From a gamma proteobacterium SCGC AAA168-P09 (GTDB lineage Bacteria; Pseudomonadota; Gammaproteobacteria; Magnimaribacterales; D2472), in contig ARRL01000001.1 in the NCBI GenBank assembly GCA_000385055.1, forward strand, positions 202,354-266,353: 64,000 nucleotides of DNA, given 5' to 3'. The notes beneath the pieces were generated by a model. It was given only the letters and a program-made list of their open reading frames with translations, ran no database searches and was not told the origin of the DNA. Below, one piece after another: positions 26,414 to 36,004 of the stretch (position 1 is its first letter; each line of letters starts with the position of its first letter). The position numbers were made by a program, and so were the translations under genes.

Positions 26414-28660
26414 CTATCTCCCAGAATTTGATTCTGGCCAAATCATTGGAATTTGTTGTTGAGGATTGAAAACCATAGGACCCAAAAGAGGATATGCATT
26501 AGATGCTTGATCGATTTCTTGTTTGGTTAAAAATTTACTAGGAGTTAATTTGAATACATCTAAGCCTCTAGTAATCTCAGTGCCATAAATATATCCATCA
26601 TAATAGTATGCAGACCAATAACCACCTGTAATTAGGACATCTTTATCTATTGGGCCTCGATCAAAATATGCTATTTCTATAGGATTTAAAGAGTCTGTAA
26701 AGTCCATGACAGAAATGCCCCCTTGGTACCATGCCTGGACGAAAATATCTTTTTCAGGTACCGGTATTATAGAACCATTATGCGCAACACAATTTTCTGT
26801 TTCAAGTTGAGGCGCAGGCATTTTATAGTGACTTCTAAATTCAAGTTTATTATCTACTATGTCGTAAATAGCATTAGCACCCCAATCCAAAGGATCCCAT
26901 GCTCTACATCTAGCTCTTCCACCACCACCCCATTCATCAGTAAAAACTACTTTAGTTCCTTCATTATTAAATGTAGCAGAGTGCCAATATGCAAAACCAG
27001 TATCTGTAACTACATCCAGCCTTGAAGGGTTATATGGGTCACTTATATCAAAAAGTATACCGTTTCCAGAGCAGGCTCCAGCAGCAATATTTAAAGATGG
27101 GAATACTGTAATATCATGACATTGGTCAGTTCTTTTTGTTTCTTGGGTATCATCACCATGATCCCCTCCTATCCATAAACCACCAAGGGCTCCTGTTTCT
27201 GAGTCTGCAAAAACAGCTGGACTGCTTACTATTTTAGATTTTGATGGATCAGATATTGGAATTTCAATTACATCAATTCTAAATAATGCTGTTCTTTGAT
27301 CTCCAGGGACATTACCAATACACTCTTTCATCTCCTCTTCATCTCTCACGCTCGCTGTACCTGAGTTATAGACTATTATTTTTCCATCTTTTGTCGGACC
27401 AGATACAACTGAATGAGTATGAGATCCTCTACAGGTTTGAACAGCGCCAACCTGTTTTGGGTTTGTTAGATCAGAAATATCAAAAATTCTTATACCTCTA
27501 AATCTGTCAGAATTTGCATCACTACCAACACCATTTAAGCCGCAATCAATCCTGCTTCTAATTTGCTCAACCGACATAATTAATAAATTATCTACAATTG
27601 ATACATCACCTTGTCCTCCGGGGCAGACTATTGATGAAACTAAATCGGGAACACCATCCCTATTAATTTTATACATATTAAAGCCGTGATAATTCCCAGC
27701 AACCAAAAGATTATCCCTAAAGGCCATATCAGTATTAGCAAAATCAAGAATAGGAGATTTAAGTGCTCTTGATTTTTCTAATATTGTTAGCTCTTTTTCT
27801 TCATCAAGATCTTTTGCTGGATCTTTTATACCTTTTGATCCTGGGTTATCTGGATCAAAAAATCCTGTTGGTTTTCTTAAAGAAGCAATTAATTCAAGAT
27901 TTAATATTGCTTCATCTGCAATAAAAAGACCTGCAGTTAAACCAGATCTAGGGTCGTCAGATAAATTAACAGCAATTGAATTCATTCTTTCAATTTCCAC
28001 ACTTTGATCATTAACCAAATCAGAAACAAACTCACTTAAAAGTGGGTCATTTGCTGATCCAGGATATTTTTTTAAATCTTCAACCATTTCAAGAGCTCCA
28101 TCATGATGAGCTATCATTAACTGAAGAAATAACCTGTCAAAATCAGTACTTTCTGAATTTTCAAGACTTTTAAGTTGCTGAGGTGTTGCCATGCCGACCA
28201 TATCCATATCCATATCCATATCCATATCCATATCCATATCCATATCCATATCCATATGCATGTCATGATCATGAGATATTTTAGGCATTATTTCTTTACG
28301 AGACTTTAGCCAACTTTCCATGAAATTAATTTCATCATCTTGAGAAACATCAATCCTATTTGCTAAATCAATAATTGTTTTATTATTAGTCCTCTTGTTA
28401 GCAAGCCTAGACATGACTATAGCTTGTTGATGATGAATGATCATTCCTTTTAAAAAATTCACATCTGCATCTACATAACTAGTTCCAGCTATATTTGAAG
28501 CCACGCTTGGATCAAGAACTTTTGAGTTTTCCCCTGGAGCTCCAGGTTGAATAATCGGAGCTTCATAAAAAGTGCTTTCAGACAACAATAAAGAGTTAGA
28601 TAAAAGCAAGCAAGCAATTAGCACATAATTATATTTAAATTTATTATTCATTCTTATCAT
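26414..28660 (-). CDS. Exported DUF305 and LVIVD-repeat protein with a Met-Asp repeat
   Basis: With start at 28660 (SD AAGGAG 7 bases upstream), the protein has about 748 residues. A signal peptide (KYNYVLIACLLLSNSLLLSES) leads to a DUF305 domain (about 45-220) with the paired His motifs IIHHQQA and IAHHDGALEM, a fold often tied to copper. Between them lies SHDHDMHM followed by nine Met-Asp pairs, coded by a perfect hexanucleotide repeat. The rest (about 300-740) is a beta-propeller of LVIVD-type repeats: FDISDLTNPKQVGAVQ, FDISDPYNPSRLDVV, MDFTDSLNPIEIAYF. His/Met/Asp richness suggests periplasmic or surface metal (copper) binding. The start overlaps the upstream small gene by 17 bp, implying coupling. 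A start at 28687 would lie deeper in that gene and spoil the signal peptide. Confidence 0.8.
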   Translation of the reverse strand: MIRMNNKFKYNYVLIACLLLSNSLLLSESTFYEAPIIQPGAPGENSKVLDPSVASNIAGTSYVDADVNFLKGMIIHHQQAIVMSRLANKRTNNKTIIDLANRIDVSQDDEINFMESWLKSRKEIMPKISHDHDMHMDMDMDMDMDMDMDMDMDMVGMATPQQLKSLENSESTDFDRLFLQLMIAHHDGALEMVEDLKKYPGSANDPLLSEFVSDLVNDQSVEIERMNSIAVNLSDDPRSGLTAGLFIADEAILNLELIASLRKPTGFFDPDNPGSKGIKDPAKDLDEEKELTILEKSRALKSPILDFANTDMAFRDNLLVAGNYHGFNMYKINRDGVPDLVSSIVCPGGQGDVSIVDNLLIMSVEQIRSRIDCGLNGVGSDANSDRFRGIRIFDISDLTNPKQVGAVQTCRGSHTHSVVSGPTKDGKIIVYNSGTASVRDEEEMKECIGNVPGDQRTALFRIDVIEIPISDPSKSKIVSSPAVFADSETGALGGLWIGGDHGDDTQETKRTDQCHDITVFPSLNIAAGACSGNGILFDISDPYNPSRLDVVTDTGFAYWHSATFNNEGTKVVFTDEWGGGGRARCRAWDPLDWGANAIYDIVDNKLEFRSHYKMPAPQLETENCVAHNGSIIPVPEKDIFVQAWYQGGISVMDFTDSLNPIEIAYFDRGPIDKDVLITGGYWSAYYYDGYIYGTEITRGLDVFKLTPSKFLTKQEIDQASNAYPLLGPMVFNPQQQIPMIWPESNSGR
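28199..28252 (+). repeat. Hexanucleotide microsatellite CATATC x9 inside the DUF305 gene
   Basis: Nine perfect tandem copies of CATATC (minus strand GATATG), followed by CATATG. Because the unit is six bases, gain or loss of units keeps the reading frame and changes only the number of Met-Asp pairs in the encoded protein. Confidence 0.95.
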
Positions 28661-28856
28661 CCTTGATCTCCTTAGACTCACCGTCAATAATTTTAGTTTG
28701 TTTCCCAGTGTTTTTACTTATATTAAATAACCATGACCAATTAATTTTATTACTTCTTTCTCTTTGTTTTTTTGAGGCTCTTGTACCCAACAAGAGAAAG
28801 AACACTACAAAAGATAATATACCAATAAGCAGAATAAACGGATTACCAGATAACAC
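28644..28856 (-). CDS. Small single-span membrane protein of unknown function
   Basis: A 70-residue protein with one N-terminal membrane helix (FILLIGILSFVVFFLLLGT) and a charged cytoplasmic tail rich in Lys, Glu and Asp (ESKEIKDDKNE). I recognise no family. It begins with GTG and shares one base with the stop of the upstream Bax-inhibitor-like gene (TAGTG), and its own end overlaps the next gene by 17 bp, so three genes are coupled. It may serve as an accessory to the exported DUF305 protein, by position only. Confidence 0.6.
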   Translation of the reverse strand: MLSGNPFILLIGILSFVVFFLLLGTRASKKQRERSNKINWSWLFNISKNTGKQTKIIDGESKEIKDDKNE

Positions 28857-29650
28857 TATCGAGAACGCATTTTGGCTAGTAATCTTAATATTTCAATATA
28901 AAGCCAAATTAATGTAGCCATTAAAGCCATTGATCCAAAGTATTCCATATACTTTGGAGCACCTTGTTCGGCTGATTGTTCAATGATATCAAAGTCCAGA
29001 ACTAAATTTAATGCAGCAATAGCAACAACAAATAAAGAAATTCCAATAGAAAAATTTCCACTTCCAGAAAATATCTCTGGCGTAGAGCCTGAGAAGAGAG
29101 AATAAATAAGAATGAATAAGTAAAAGAGAAAGATACCCATAGTTGCTGCAAAAACCATTAACAAAAAATTTTGATCTGGTTTAATAATTCCTGATTTATA
29201 TGCAAACAACAATGATCCAGCTACAAAGAATGTTAAAGATACAGCTTCTAGTACAATTCCAGGAAACATGGTCTCAAAACTTAATGAAATAAAGCCAATT
29301 AAGAAACCCTGACCTGCAGAATATATTAACCATGTCTTGGGAGCGTTATATGGCTTTGGTTTAATAATCCAGCCAATAAACGGAAAATAAAAACCAAATG
29401 TCATAACTCCTGATATCACCCCAGCAATAAAGCTGACCAAACCAAGTGTCATAACCAAGGGGTTTGTTGAAAAATTCCATGCTATAGATGCTGTTGTAAC
29501 AAGTACAGCTAACATAATAGCTGTTTTATTAACCGCTCCATCCAAAGTCATTCTGTCTGAAAAGTCAGATGATCTTTCATTAAAGGCAGATGATCTTATT
29601 AAAGGATTGCCAGACTTACCAAAAGTATTAAGGGCCGAGTGATTAGACAT
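28856..29650 (-). CDS. Bax inhibitor-1/YccA-related membrane protein
   Basis: A 264-residue protein with an N-terminal cytoplasmic stretch (FNERSSDFSDRMTLDGAVNKTAIML) and seven predicted helices, ending in WLYIEILRLLAKMRSR. These two ends are hallmarks of the BaxI-1/YccA-related family common in marine bacteria and Bacteroidetes; related TMBIM/BsYetJ proteins leak Ca2+ in a pH-dependent way. Function here is inferred from family only. A good SD (AAGGAG) precedes the ATG, in a 64-bp gap that also holds an ATACAT-TAATT-ATGTAT dyad (about 29671-29687) and presumably the promoter for this gene and the two behind it. Confidence 0.75.
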   Translation of the reverse strand: MSNHSALNTFGKSGNPLIRSSAFNERSSDFSDRMTLDGAVNKTAIMLAVLVTTASIAWNFSTNPLVMTLGLVSFIAGVISGVMTFGFYFPFIGWIIKPKPYNAPKTWLIYSAGQGFLIGFISLSFETMFPGIVLEAVSLTFFVAGSLLFAYKSGIIKPDQNFLLMVFAATMGIFLFYLFILIYSLFSGSTPEIFSGSGNFSIGISLFVVAIAALNLVLDFDIIEQSAEQGAPKYMEYFGSMALMATLIWLYIEILRLLAKMRSR

Positions 29651-29714
29651 AAAATTTCTCCTTAAAAGATATACATTAATTATGTATGGTCTTTATAACA
29701 AATTTAAACATATT

Positions 29715-30755
29715 TTAAAGGTTTTTAATCCATTTGCTTACTAGTTGTATTGCTTCAGAATGTTCCAGAGCTCTTCCAGACTCTGGCATCATAATTCCTG
29801 GATCAAGTGATTGCATTCTATAGAGTAAAATAGATTCTTCTGGGTTGCCAGGAACTATTGAGTATTTTAGGTTATTACTTGCTCTTCCAGTTGCTATAGG
29901 TTTTTTATAAAAACCAAGATTTATTTTTCTACTTTCATTAAAGTCCAGGTAGAGACCACTAGTGTCTGCCGATCCACCTTCTATATGACAATGACCACAA
30001 TTAATATCTAGATAAGATCTAGCTCTATCATCTAAATTAGCATTTTGATCTGCCCAATCAACCATCGATTTAATTGGATATTCACTATCAATCCAACCAA
30101 GTTTGTGCCATTTTCCTAACTGATTCATCGTTTCATCACCATAGGCATAATCTACATTTAGATTTCTAGCTTTAGGCCCTATTGGGGTTATTGTTTTATT
30201 GATTTGATGACATTCCTTGCATTGGTTGATATTGGGAACTCTATACCTAACATCTTTAAGCTCTCCATTATTGTTGATAAATTTTGTTGGAATGGTTTTA
30301 CCGGCAATACTTAAAAATGCTTCATCTTGATCTTTATTCCAGATATAGCTGACATTAGACCATTCACCATTTTTTTTGATAAGAAGTCTTGTTTCCAATA
30401 ACTGAGAGGGTAAATTAGAGCTAGAATGTTGATTAAGATATGCAAATGTTTTAATTAAGGCTGTTCCATCTGGAAAATCAAATACTCTATCAGGTACATT
30501 TTTAGCAAATTTGTTCTCAGGTATATAAATAAATCTAAGTTTATCTGCGTAATCTGAAAATAATTGACTTTCAAGAGTGTATGGAAGAACTCCTTTAGAA
30601 GGTAATTGAGAGTTCATATTTTTAAAAAATCCATATTCTGAAAGTTTTAAAGGCGGCTTCTTAGAAAAAATAATTTCATTTCTAACACCCTCATATGACT
30701 GTATGTTTAATGAGAGAATAAAATAAAATAAAAATATATTTTTATAAATTTTCAT
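29715..30755 (-). CDS. Exported diheme c-type cytochrome (SO2930-like)
   Basis: A 346-residue protein with a signal peptide (IFLFYFILSLNIQSY) and two CxxCH heme sites, CKECH (about residue 178) and CGHCH (about residue 253). GVLPYTLESQLFSDYADKLRFIYIP and the overall plan resemble the SO2930-like family (I recall it as TIGR03806), which regularly occurs next to a parallel beta-helix protein; the function of the pair is unknown to me. The gene overlaps the beta-helix gene by 14 bp. It probably passes electrons in the periplasm for an activity of its neighbours; that is inference. Confidence 0.8.
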   Translation of the reverse strand: MKIYKNIFLFYFILSLNIQSYEGVRNEIIFSKKPPLKLSEYGFFKNMNSQLPSKGVLPYTLESQLFSDYADKLRFIYIPENKFAKNVPDRVFDFPDGTALIKTFAYLNQHSSSNLPSQLLETRLLIKKNGEWSNVSYIWNKDQDEAFLSIAGKTIPTKFINNNGELKDVRYRVPNINQCKECHQINKTITPIGPKARNLNVDYAYGDETMNQLGKWHKLGWIDSEYPIKSMVDWADQNANLDDRARSYLDINCGHCHIEGGSADTSGLYLDFNESRKINLGFYKKPIATGRASNNLKYSIVPGNPEESILLYRMQSLDPGIMMPESGRALEHSEAIQLVSKWIKNL

Positions 30756-31974
30756 TTAATATAACAGGCGGCAGAGGGTTTATTGCTCCCTTGTAGTCTA
30801 TGTCATCTCTCTCCACTGGATCAAAAAAAGGAAGCATAAATTTGATAGGGTTAATTGTTAAAAAAGTAGCATCACCATTTTGACTCAAAACCATTTTTTC
30901 TTTATCCGGCTGACCAAAAATTATTTGTTTTAAAGGAACAATTCCATCCCAAAAAATGTCTGGCATATTACCACCTGATAATTCATATAATATTTTTGCC
31001 AACTCTCCCGTTTTAAGATCAGGATTTAGACCTGATTTAGTAAAGCGATTATTATGTATTTGAATATTTCTGGGATGAGGGTAATAGTTTTCATCATCAG
31101 TATCATAACCGTAAGTAACAACAGCAATATTAATAGTATCGTTCCCACCAATATCATTATCAAAAATCTCTACATGAGAATTAGCTTGAATAATTATCCC
31201 TGTACCTCTTGGAACTTCACCGACAATATTGCCTTCAGGTGCAAAATTATCTGTATTATTATTAATGGATTTATTTCTAAAGACTCTTACATGATGTCCG
31301 CCTTGTTGAGGGATGTCCGGCAAGTCAAATACTAAAATACCTCCAGTATTATTTTCAGCATGATTATTATAAACATCAGCATAATAAGAATTCTCTATTT
31401 CAATTCCAGCCACATTGAATTCAGCCCTTGAATTCTTAACTATTATATTTTCAGATTGACCAACATATATACCAGCATCGGAAGCGCCAATGGCAACGCA
31501 AGAATCTATAAGAACATTTTTTGATTCAACTGGATACAAGCCATAGGCACCATTTAATTCATCTGGTCCATTTGTCCACTCTGTTCTAATCCTGATGAAG
31601 TTAATATTATCGACCCCCTTAACTTTAATAGCATCACCCTTTGCATCTTCAACAGCAAAATCACGAAGCGTAACCCCGTTTGATGTTACTGAAAGCCCTT
31701 GGGCTCCAGAGAGTTGGTTTTTAAAAGATAAGATAGTTTTATTCATCCCTTCACCCTCAAGGATTAACCCATCAATATCAATCGATAAGCTATCTTCAAG
31801 CTGATATAAACCCTCGCTAATTCTGATAATATCTCCCGGACTTGCAAGAATTAAAGCTTCTTGAATTTCAGTGTAAGGGTCTTCAGATGGAGTAATAATT
31901 ATAGTTTCAGAAAAACTATAAAAGCTTGTAAAGAGAAGAGCAAAAAATCTAGATTGCTTCTGGAATCTTGTCAA
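30742..31974 (-). CDS. Exported parallel beta-helix repeat protein
   Basis: A 410-residue secreted protein. After the signal peptide (FFALLFTSFYSFSE) come PGDIIRISEGLYQLEDSLSI and GLILEGEGMNKTIL, then rungs of a right-handed parallel beta-helix (NVLIDSCVAIGASDAGIYVG, ENIIVKNSRAEFNVAGIEI, YADVYNNHAENNTGGILVF), as in polysaccharide lyases and epimerases. It matches the plan of the family that pairs with the SO2930-like cytochrome (as I recall, TIGR03805). The start overlaps the di-iron protein gene by 26 bp and the end overlaps the cytochrome by 14 bp, so the three form one translationally linked unit. Substrate unknown; no lyase catalytic residues can be named. Confidence 0.8.
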   Translation of the reverse strand: MTRFQKQSRFFALLFTSFYSFSETIIITPSEDPYTEIQEALILASPGDIIRISEGLYQLEDSLSIDIDGLILEGEGMNKTILSFKNQLSGAQGLSVTSNGVTLRDFAVEDAKGDAIKVKGVDNINFIRIRTEWTNGPDELNGAYGLYPVESKNVLIDSCVAIGASDAGIYVGQSENIIVKNSRAEFNVAGIEIENSYYADVYNNHAENNTGGILVFDLPDIPQQGGHHVRVFRNKSINNNTDNFAPEGNIVGEVPRGTGIIIQANSHVEIFDNDIGGNDTINIAVVTYGYDTDDENYYPHPRNIQIHNNRFTKSGLNPDLKTGELAKILYELSGGNMPDIFWDGIVPLKQIIFGQPDKEKMVLSQNGDATFLTINPIKFMLPFFDPVERDDIDYKGAINPLPPVILNENL

Positions 31975-33055
31975 AGGTCTCTAAAGGTTTTTTTAATTCA
32001 GTCCAATCACACTCAAAATCATCGGGAGCATGCTCATACTCAAGCAATCCTAAAGCTTCAAATTTTGGTCTAACACTGTCAGTTAAAAGACCTATTCTTG
32101 AGAGATTTGGAATAACTCTAGAAAATAAGAAATTTCTAAACATATCAAAAGTTTTTGTGTTTAACTGAAATTCTCTTGCTTCTTCTTCAGACATTCCTAA
32201 AAATCTTTGTTCAGACTTTGTATTTATTAACCTCTCTCTAGATATAACACAAGCCTCATATGCAAATTCAGCTCTATCCTCAATTTCTTCAGGAGAAAGT
32301 GTTTTTATAAAATCTTCAAGATAATTTATACCAAAAGTAACATGCCTAGCTTCATCTCTAACAACATAATGAAGGAGCTGTTTTAATAATGGATCCTTAG
32401 TAATGGACTTAAGCATTTGAAAGGCAGCAAGCGCAAGACCCTCTATAATGATTTGCATACCAATAAACTTTAGATCCCATCTTTCATCGGTCAGAATTTT
32501 ATCTAATAAAGTTTTTAATGCTGGGTTAATTGGATAATGGATACCAATTTTCTCTTGAAGATACCTATTAAAAACTTCTACATGCCTAGCTTCATCAAAT
32601 GTTTGCGATGCAGCATAAAGTTTTGCATTATAAGTAGGGGCACATGATGCTAACTGTGAAGCAACAAGAAGAGCGCCTTGTTCGCCATGCAAGAATTGAC
32701 TCATTAATTCAGCAGTAGAGTGTCGATCAAATAGAATCTTTTCTTCTTCAGATAAGTTTTGATATGCTTCTAGAGTTTCATGAGGAAGCTCTTCATCAGG
32801 CTCAATAATTTTTTCATTAGATGGGTGTGTATAATCCCATTGTAAATCTATAGAGCCATTCCAATTTAATTCTTTACCAAGCTCATATAATTTTTTGATT
32901 CTATTATCAGCTATTGTGTAGTCCCAGTTATAGGAACCAGTAAGGGGGGTGTTAAATATTTCAACCACATCTTCAATTTGAAGTGGTGTTAGGTTTACTT
33001 CATCATCAAAATATAATAATTCTTTTGGTGGACCTGCCTGCTTAGTTATTTTCAT
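31949..33055 (-). CDS. Ferritin-like di-iron protein (ribonucleotide-reductase-like oxygenase fold)
   Basis: A 368-residue four-helix-bundle protein with carboxylate-bridged di-iron ligands: LHGEQGALL (Glu, about residue 119), FDEARHVEVF (Glu-x-x-His), IIEGLALAAF (Glu) and RDEARHVTFG (Glu-x-x-His). The pattern E...ExxH...E...ExxH fits R2-like or AurF-like oxygenases rather than storage ferritins. No signal peptide, so it is cytoplasmic, although the two genes coupled behind it encode exported proteins. It is first in a three-gene operon and has a 23-bp palindrome directly in its promoter region. The reaction is unknown; an O2-dependent oxidation or N-oxygenation would suit the fold. Confidence 0.75.
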   Translation of the reverse strand: MKITKQAGPPKELLYFDDEVNLTPLQIEDVVEIFNTPLTGSYNWDYTIADNRIKKLYELGKELNWNGSIDLQWDYTHPSNEKIIEPDEELPHETLEAYQNLSEEEKILFDRHSTAELMSQFLHGEQGALLVASQLASCAPTYNAKLYAASQTFDEARHVEVFNRYLQEKIGIHYPINPALKTLLDKILTDERWDLKFIGMQIIIEGLALAAFQMLKSITKDPLLKQLLHYVVRDEARHVTFGINYLEDFIKTLSPEEIEDRAEFAYEACVISRERLINTKSEQRFLGMSEEEAREFQLNTKTFDMFRNFLFSRVIPNLSRIGLLTDSVRPKFEALGLLEYEHAPDDFECDWTELKKPLETFDKIPEAI

Positions 33056-33076
33056 TCTTTATTCTATCTCCCTGTA

Positions 33077-33099
33077 TAATGTTTACGGTGTAAACATTA
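33077..33099. promoter_or_regulatory. 23-bp perfect palindrome, putative operator of the di-iron operon
   Basis: TAATGTTTAC (33077-33086) and GTAAACATTA (33090-33099) are perfect inverted arms around GGT. It lies 22 bp upstream of the di-iron gene start, overlapping the likely core promoter. The form GTTTAC-N3-GTAAAC is typical of TetR-family operators. No local TetR gene is adjacent; the only TetR-type gene in the window is slmA, whose known sites differ. Confidence 0.65.
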
Positions 33100-33121
33100 A
33101 AGAGTAATTGTAATATAGATA

Positions 33122-34891
33122 TTAGTTCTTGAAAAGTTTTGTTAACTCTTCAAGCAGAACCTCTCCAAGCTCTTCCGCTCTATTGATAGTAATTGCATTG
33201 TTATAGTATTTGCTAACATCATGACCAATCCCTATTGCCTGTAATTCTACAGGGCTTTCAGTTTCTATTTGAGCAATGATTTTTTTTAAATGGTTGTCCA
33301 GATAATCTTCTCTATTAGCGGATAAAGTGCTGTCATCAACCGGAGCTCCATCTGATATAACTATCAAAATTTTTCTTTCCTCATTTCTTTTAATCAAACG
33401 GTCATGCGACCACATCAAAGCTTCACCATCAATATTTTCCTTAAGAAGACCTTCTTTTAACATGGCACCAAAATATTTTCTTGCTCTTCTCCAGCTATTA
33501 TCAGCACTTTTAAAAATAATATGTCTTATATCATTAAGCCTTCCCGGATTCATAAAACTTCCCTCAGAAATCCATTTTTGCTTTGATTCTCCTCCTTTCC
33601 AGTGTTTTGTTGTGAAGCCAAGAACCTCTGTTTTAATTTGACATCTTTCAAGAGTGCTTCCAATAATATCTCCACATATCGCAGCTAAGCTAATAGATCT
33701 TCCCCGCATAGACCCGGAATTATCAATCAATAATGTAACAACAGTGTCTTTAAAATTAGTTTCCGTTTCTTGTTTATAACTTAAAGGATGTCCTGGCTCT
33801 GCTATCACCCTATGCAATCTTGCAGTGTCTAAAATTCCCTCTTCAAGATTAAAGTTCCAATTAGTGTTTTGTTTTGCAAGCAAGAGCCTTTGAAGCCTAT
33901 TTGCTAATTTACCAATTGTGGCTAGATGCGGTTTTATTAAATTGTCTAATTGTGCTCTTAGACGGATAGCTTCATCTGGAGTTGTTAAATCTTTTGCTTC
34001 AATAATCTCATCAAAATCAGTTGTAAAGATTGAATAATCAATTTTATTAAATCCTATATAATCATTTTCAGGGTAGGATAAAGCATCAATCTCTTCTTCA
34101 ATAGACGCGCCATCGCTTATAGCAGCAGCTTCTTCAACCAACTCTTCAAAGTCTATATTTATATCCTCAAGTGATATATCTGAATTTGTAGTTTTACTTT
34201 CTTCTGAAGTATCAATCTCTTCTTCAATATCATCAGTACTTCCAGGAGGCTCAATGAGACCCTCTTCTTGATAATCATCATTGTCTTTAACAGACTTTAT
34301 AAGCTTAATAGCTTTTAAAAAATCTAAAGATACTTTTAAAAATTTATCTTGATCATCAATATTTGCAATCAATTTATCTTTTACATGATCTAGATCTGTA
34401 GCTTCAAATCTTTTATTAAATTCAGCTACCAGCTCTTTTGATGTCGGCTTTAAATCAAAACCAGCTAGATCTTTTAACCACAAATTACTACACAAAGCCA
34501 AAAAATTTGAAGATCTCTTATCCTCTATATTTAAACTTCTGTCATCTAGATAATTAATAATATTTGTCTTTGAGCCCATATAAAGATTTGATCCTAGTAT
34601 TTCCGTTCTTGACATCTCTAGTTCATTAAAGACAATTCTTGCGTCTAAGGTTAGCGGAAGATCATTTTTCTCATCATGAAATAAATACCAAAAGGATTGA
34701 TAATCAGTTTCACCCCTCCATGATGGTAAACCTTTAGTTGATCTTGGTGTTGATGAAATGCTAGCTTGATTTAATAATGGAGGTCTTTGAGCAATTCCAT
34801 TTTTAGATGAGATCTCTTTTTTCTTTGAGATTGATTTTATTGATGAAAGGGCTGCTTCATGAAGCCTGTCTCTATTTTTAACCCACCCCAT
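33122..34891 (-). CDS. cobT: CobT-like VWA-domain protein (cobaltochelatase subunit type)
   Basis: A 589-residue protein with a variable N-terminal half, a highly acidic middle (about 205-275, [11 protein letters not shown] and similar) and a C-terminal von Willebrand A domain with the MIDAS motif [10 protein letters not shown] (about 387-396) plus [12 protein letters not shown]. This order is that of CobT, which with the AAA+ protein CobS and the large subunit CobN inserts cobalt into hydrogenobyrinic acid diamide. [10 protein letters not shown] and WSHDRLI are CobT blocks. The gene follows cobS by 8 bp. No cobN or other corrin gene occurs in the window, so the pair might serve another metal- or complex-remodelling task. 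Confidence 0.8.
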   Translation of the reverse strand: MGWVKNRDRLHEAALSSIKSISKKKEISSKNGIAQRPPLLNQASISSTPRSTKGLPSWRGETDYQSFWYLFHDEKNDLPLTLDARIVFNELEMSRTEILGSNLYMGSKTNIINYLDDRSLNIEDKRSSNFLALCSNLWLKDLAGFDLKPTSKELVAEFNKRFEATDLDHVKDKLIANIDDQDKFLKVSLDFLKAIKLIKSVKDNDDYQEEGLIEPPGSTDDIEEEIDTSEESKTTNSDISLEDINIDFEELVEEAAAISDGASIEEEIDALSYPENDYIGFNKIDYSIFTTDFDEIIEAKDLTTPDEAIRLRAQLDNLIKPHLATIGKLANRLQRLLLAKQNTNWNFNLEEGILDTARLHRVIAEPGHPLSYKQETETNFKDTVVTLLIDNSGSMRGRSISLAAICGDIIGSTLERCQIKTEVLGFTTKHWKGGESKQKWISEGSFMNPGRLNDIRHIIFKSADNSWRRARKYFGAMLKEGLLKENIDGEALMWSHDRLIKRNEERKILIVISDGAPVDDSTLSANREDYLDNHLKKIIAQIETESPVELQAIGIGHDVSKYYNNAITINRAEELGEVLLEELTKLFKN

Positions 34892-34899
34892 AAAATTTA

Positions 34900-35865
34900 T
34901 TAATTAGTTATTTCAATATCAAAGCATCTTTGAAAATATTCAGCAATAATTGGTTTTTCCAAATCATCACATTTATTCAGAAAGGTTAATTTAAAAGAAT
35001 CGACGATTTCTTTAAATATTTTATAGTTCTGCGCCCATGAAATCACTGTTCTGGGAGACATAAGAATTGATATATCACCATTTTCAAATCCACTCCTTGT
35101 AAGATTCGCTAGCTTAATCATATTTATTAATATCTCTTGATTCTTATTTGTATTAAATTCACTAACTTTTGATAGAACAACTTTTAATTCTTGATTTGCA
35201 TCTAAATAATTTAACGTTGAAAGGATATGCCATCTATCCATTTGTCCTTGATTTATTTGTTGAGTTCCATGATAGAGACCAGTAACGTCTCCGAGTCCTA
35301 CAGTGTTTGTTGTGGCAAATAGCCTGAATGATGGATGAGGTTTTATAACTTTATTTTGATCAAGGAGTGTAAGTTTGCCCTCAACTTCTAAAATTCTCTG
35401 GATCACAAACATTACATCAGGCCTCCCAGCATCATACTCATCAAAGACCAATGCCACAGGATTCTGAATAGACCATGGAAGCATGCCTTCTTGAAATTCG
35501 GTTATTTGCTTACCATCTTTTAATTTAATTGCATCCTTACCAAGAAGATCTATTCTGCTAATATGACTATCTAGATTAATTCTTACGCAAGGCCAATTCA
35601 ATCTAGCAGCAATTTGCTCTATGTGTGTTGACTTTCCTGTCCCATGAAAGCCTTGAACCATAACTCTTCTATTATGATTAAAGCCAGCAAGAATTGAGAG
35701 TGTTGTCTCTTTATCAAAAATATAACCGTTATCTATTTCAGGAACCCACTCAGTTTTTTCTTCGAACCCTTTAACTGACATCTTAGAATCAATATTAAAT
35801 ATTTTTGATACTTCAACTTTACGACTTGGTTTATTTGGTAATTCTATATTTTTATTAATTGTCAT
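34900..35865 (-). CDS. cobS: CobS-like AAA+ ATPase
   Basis: A 321-residue MoxR-type AAA+ ATPase. Walker A is GFHGTGKST (about 72-80), Walker B is [13 protein letters not shown], sensor 1 is [12 protein letters not shown], and [17 protein letters not shown] is a CobS-specific block; [18 protein letters not shown] follows the P-loop. With CobT it forms the ATP-driven ring of the aerobic cobaltochelatase. It is first in a two-gene unit; the divergent tesB gene lies 139 bp away. Length and motifs are normal for CobS. Confidence 0.85.
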   Translation of the reverse strand: MTINKNIELPNKPSRKVEVSKIFNIDSKMSVKGFEEKTEWVPEIDNGYIFDKETTLSILAGFNHNRRVMVQGFHGTGKSTHIEQIAARLNWPCVRINLDSHISRIDLLGKDAIKLKDGKQITEFQEGMLPWSIQNPVALVFDEYDAGRPDVMFVIQRILEVEGKLTLLDQNKVIKPHPSFRLFATTNTVGLGDVTGLYHGTQQINQGQMDRWHILSTLNYLDANQELKVVLSKVSEFNTNKNQEILINMIKLANLTRSGFENGDISILMSPRTVISWAQNYKIFKEIVDSFKLTFLNKCDDLEKPIIAEYFQRCFDIEITN

Positions 35866-36004
35866 TGCTTAATCATTATAAACTTAGATGGCCATCATAC
35901 TTTTTGAAATATGAAAGTTCTAGTTTTTTTATAAAACATGTAAGATGAGCAAATATATTTTAATCAGCTATATAACAATTCTTCACCTGGAGCTTTAAAC
36001 AAAA

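Noticed and set aside
28199..28252. CRISPR-like array
   Set aside because: It is a simple six-base tandem repeat inside a coding sequence with no spacers and no cas genes.
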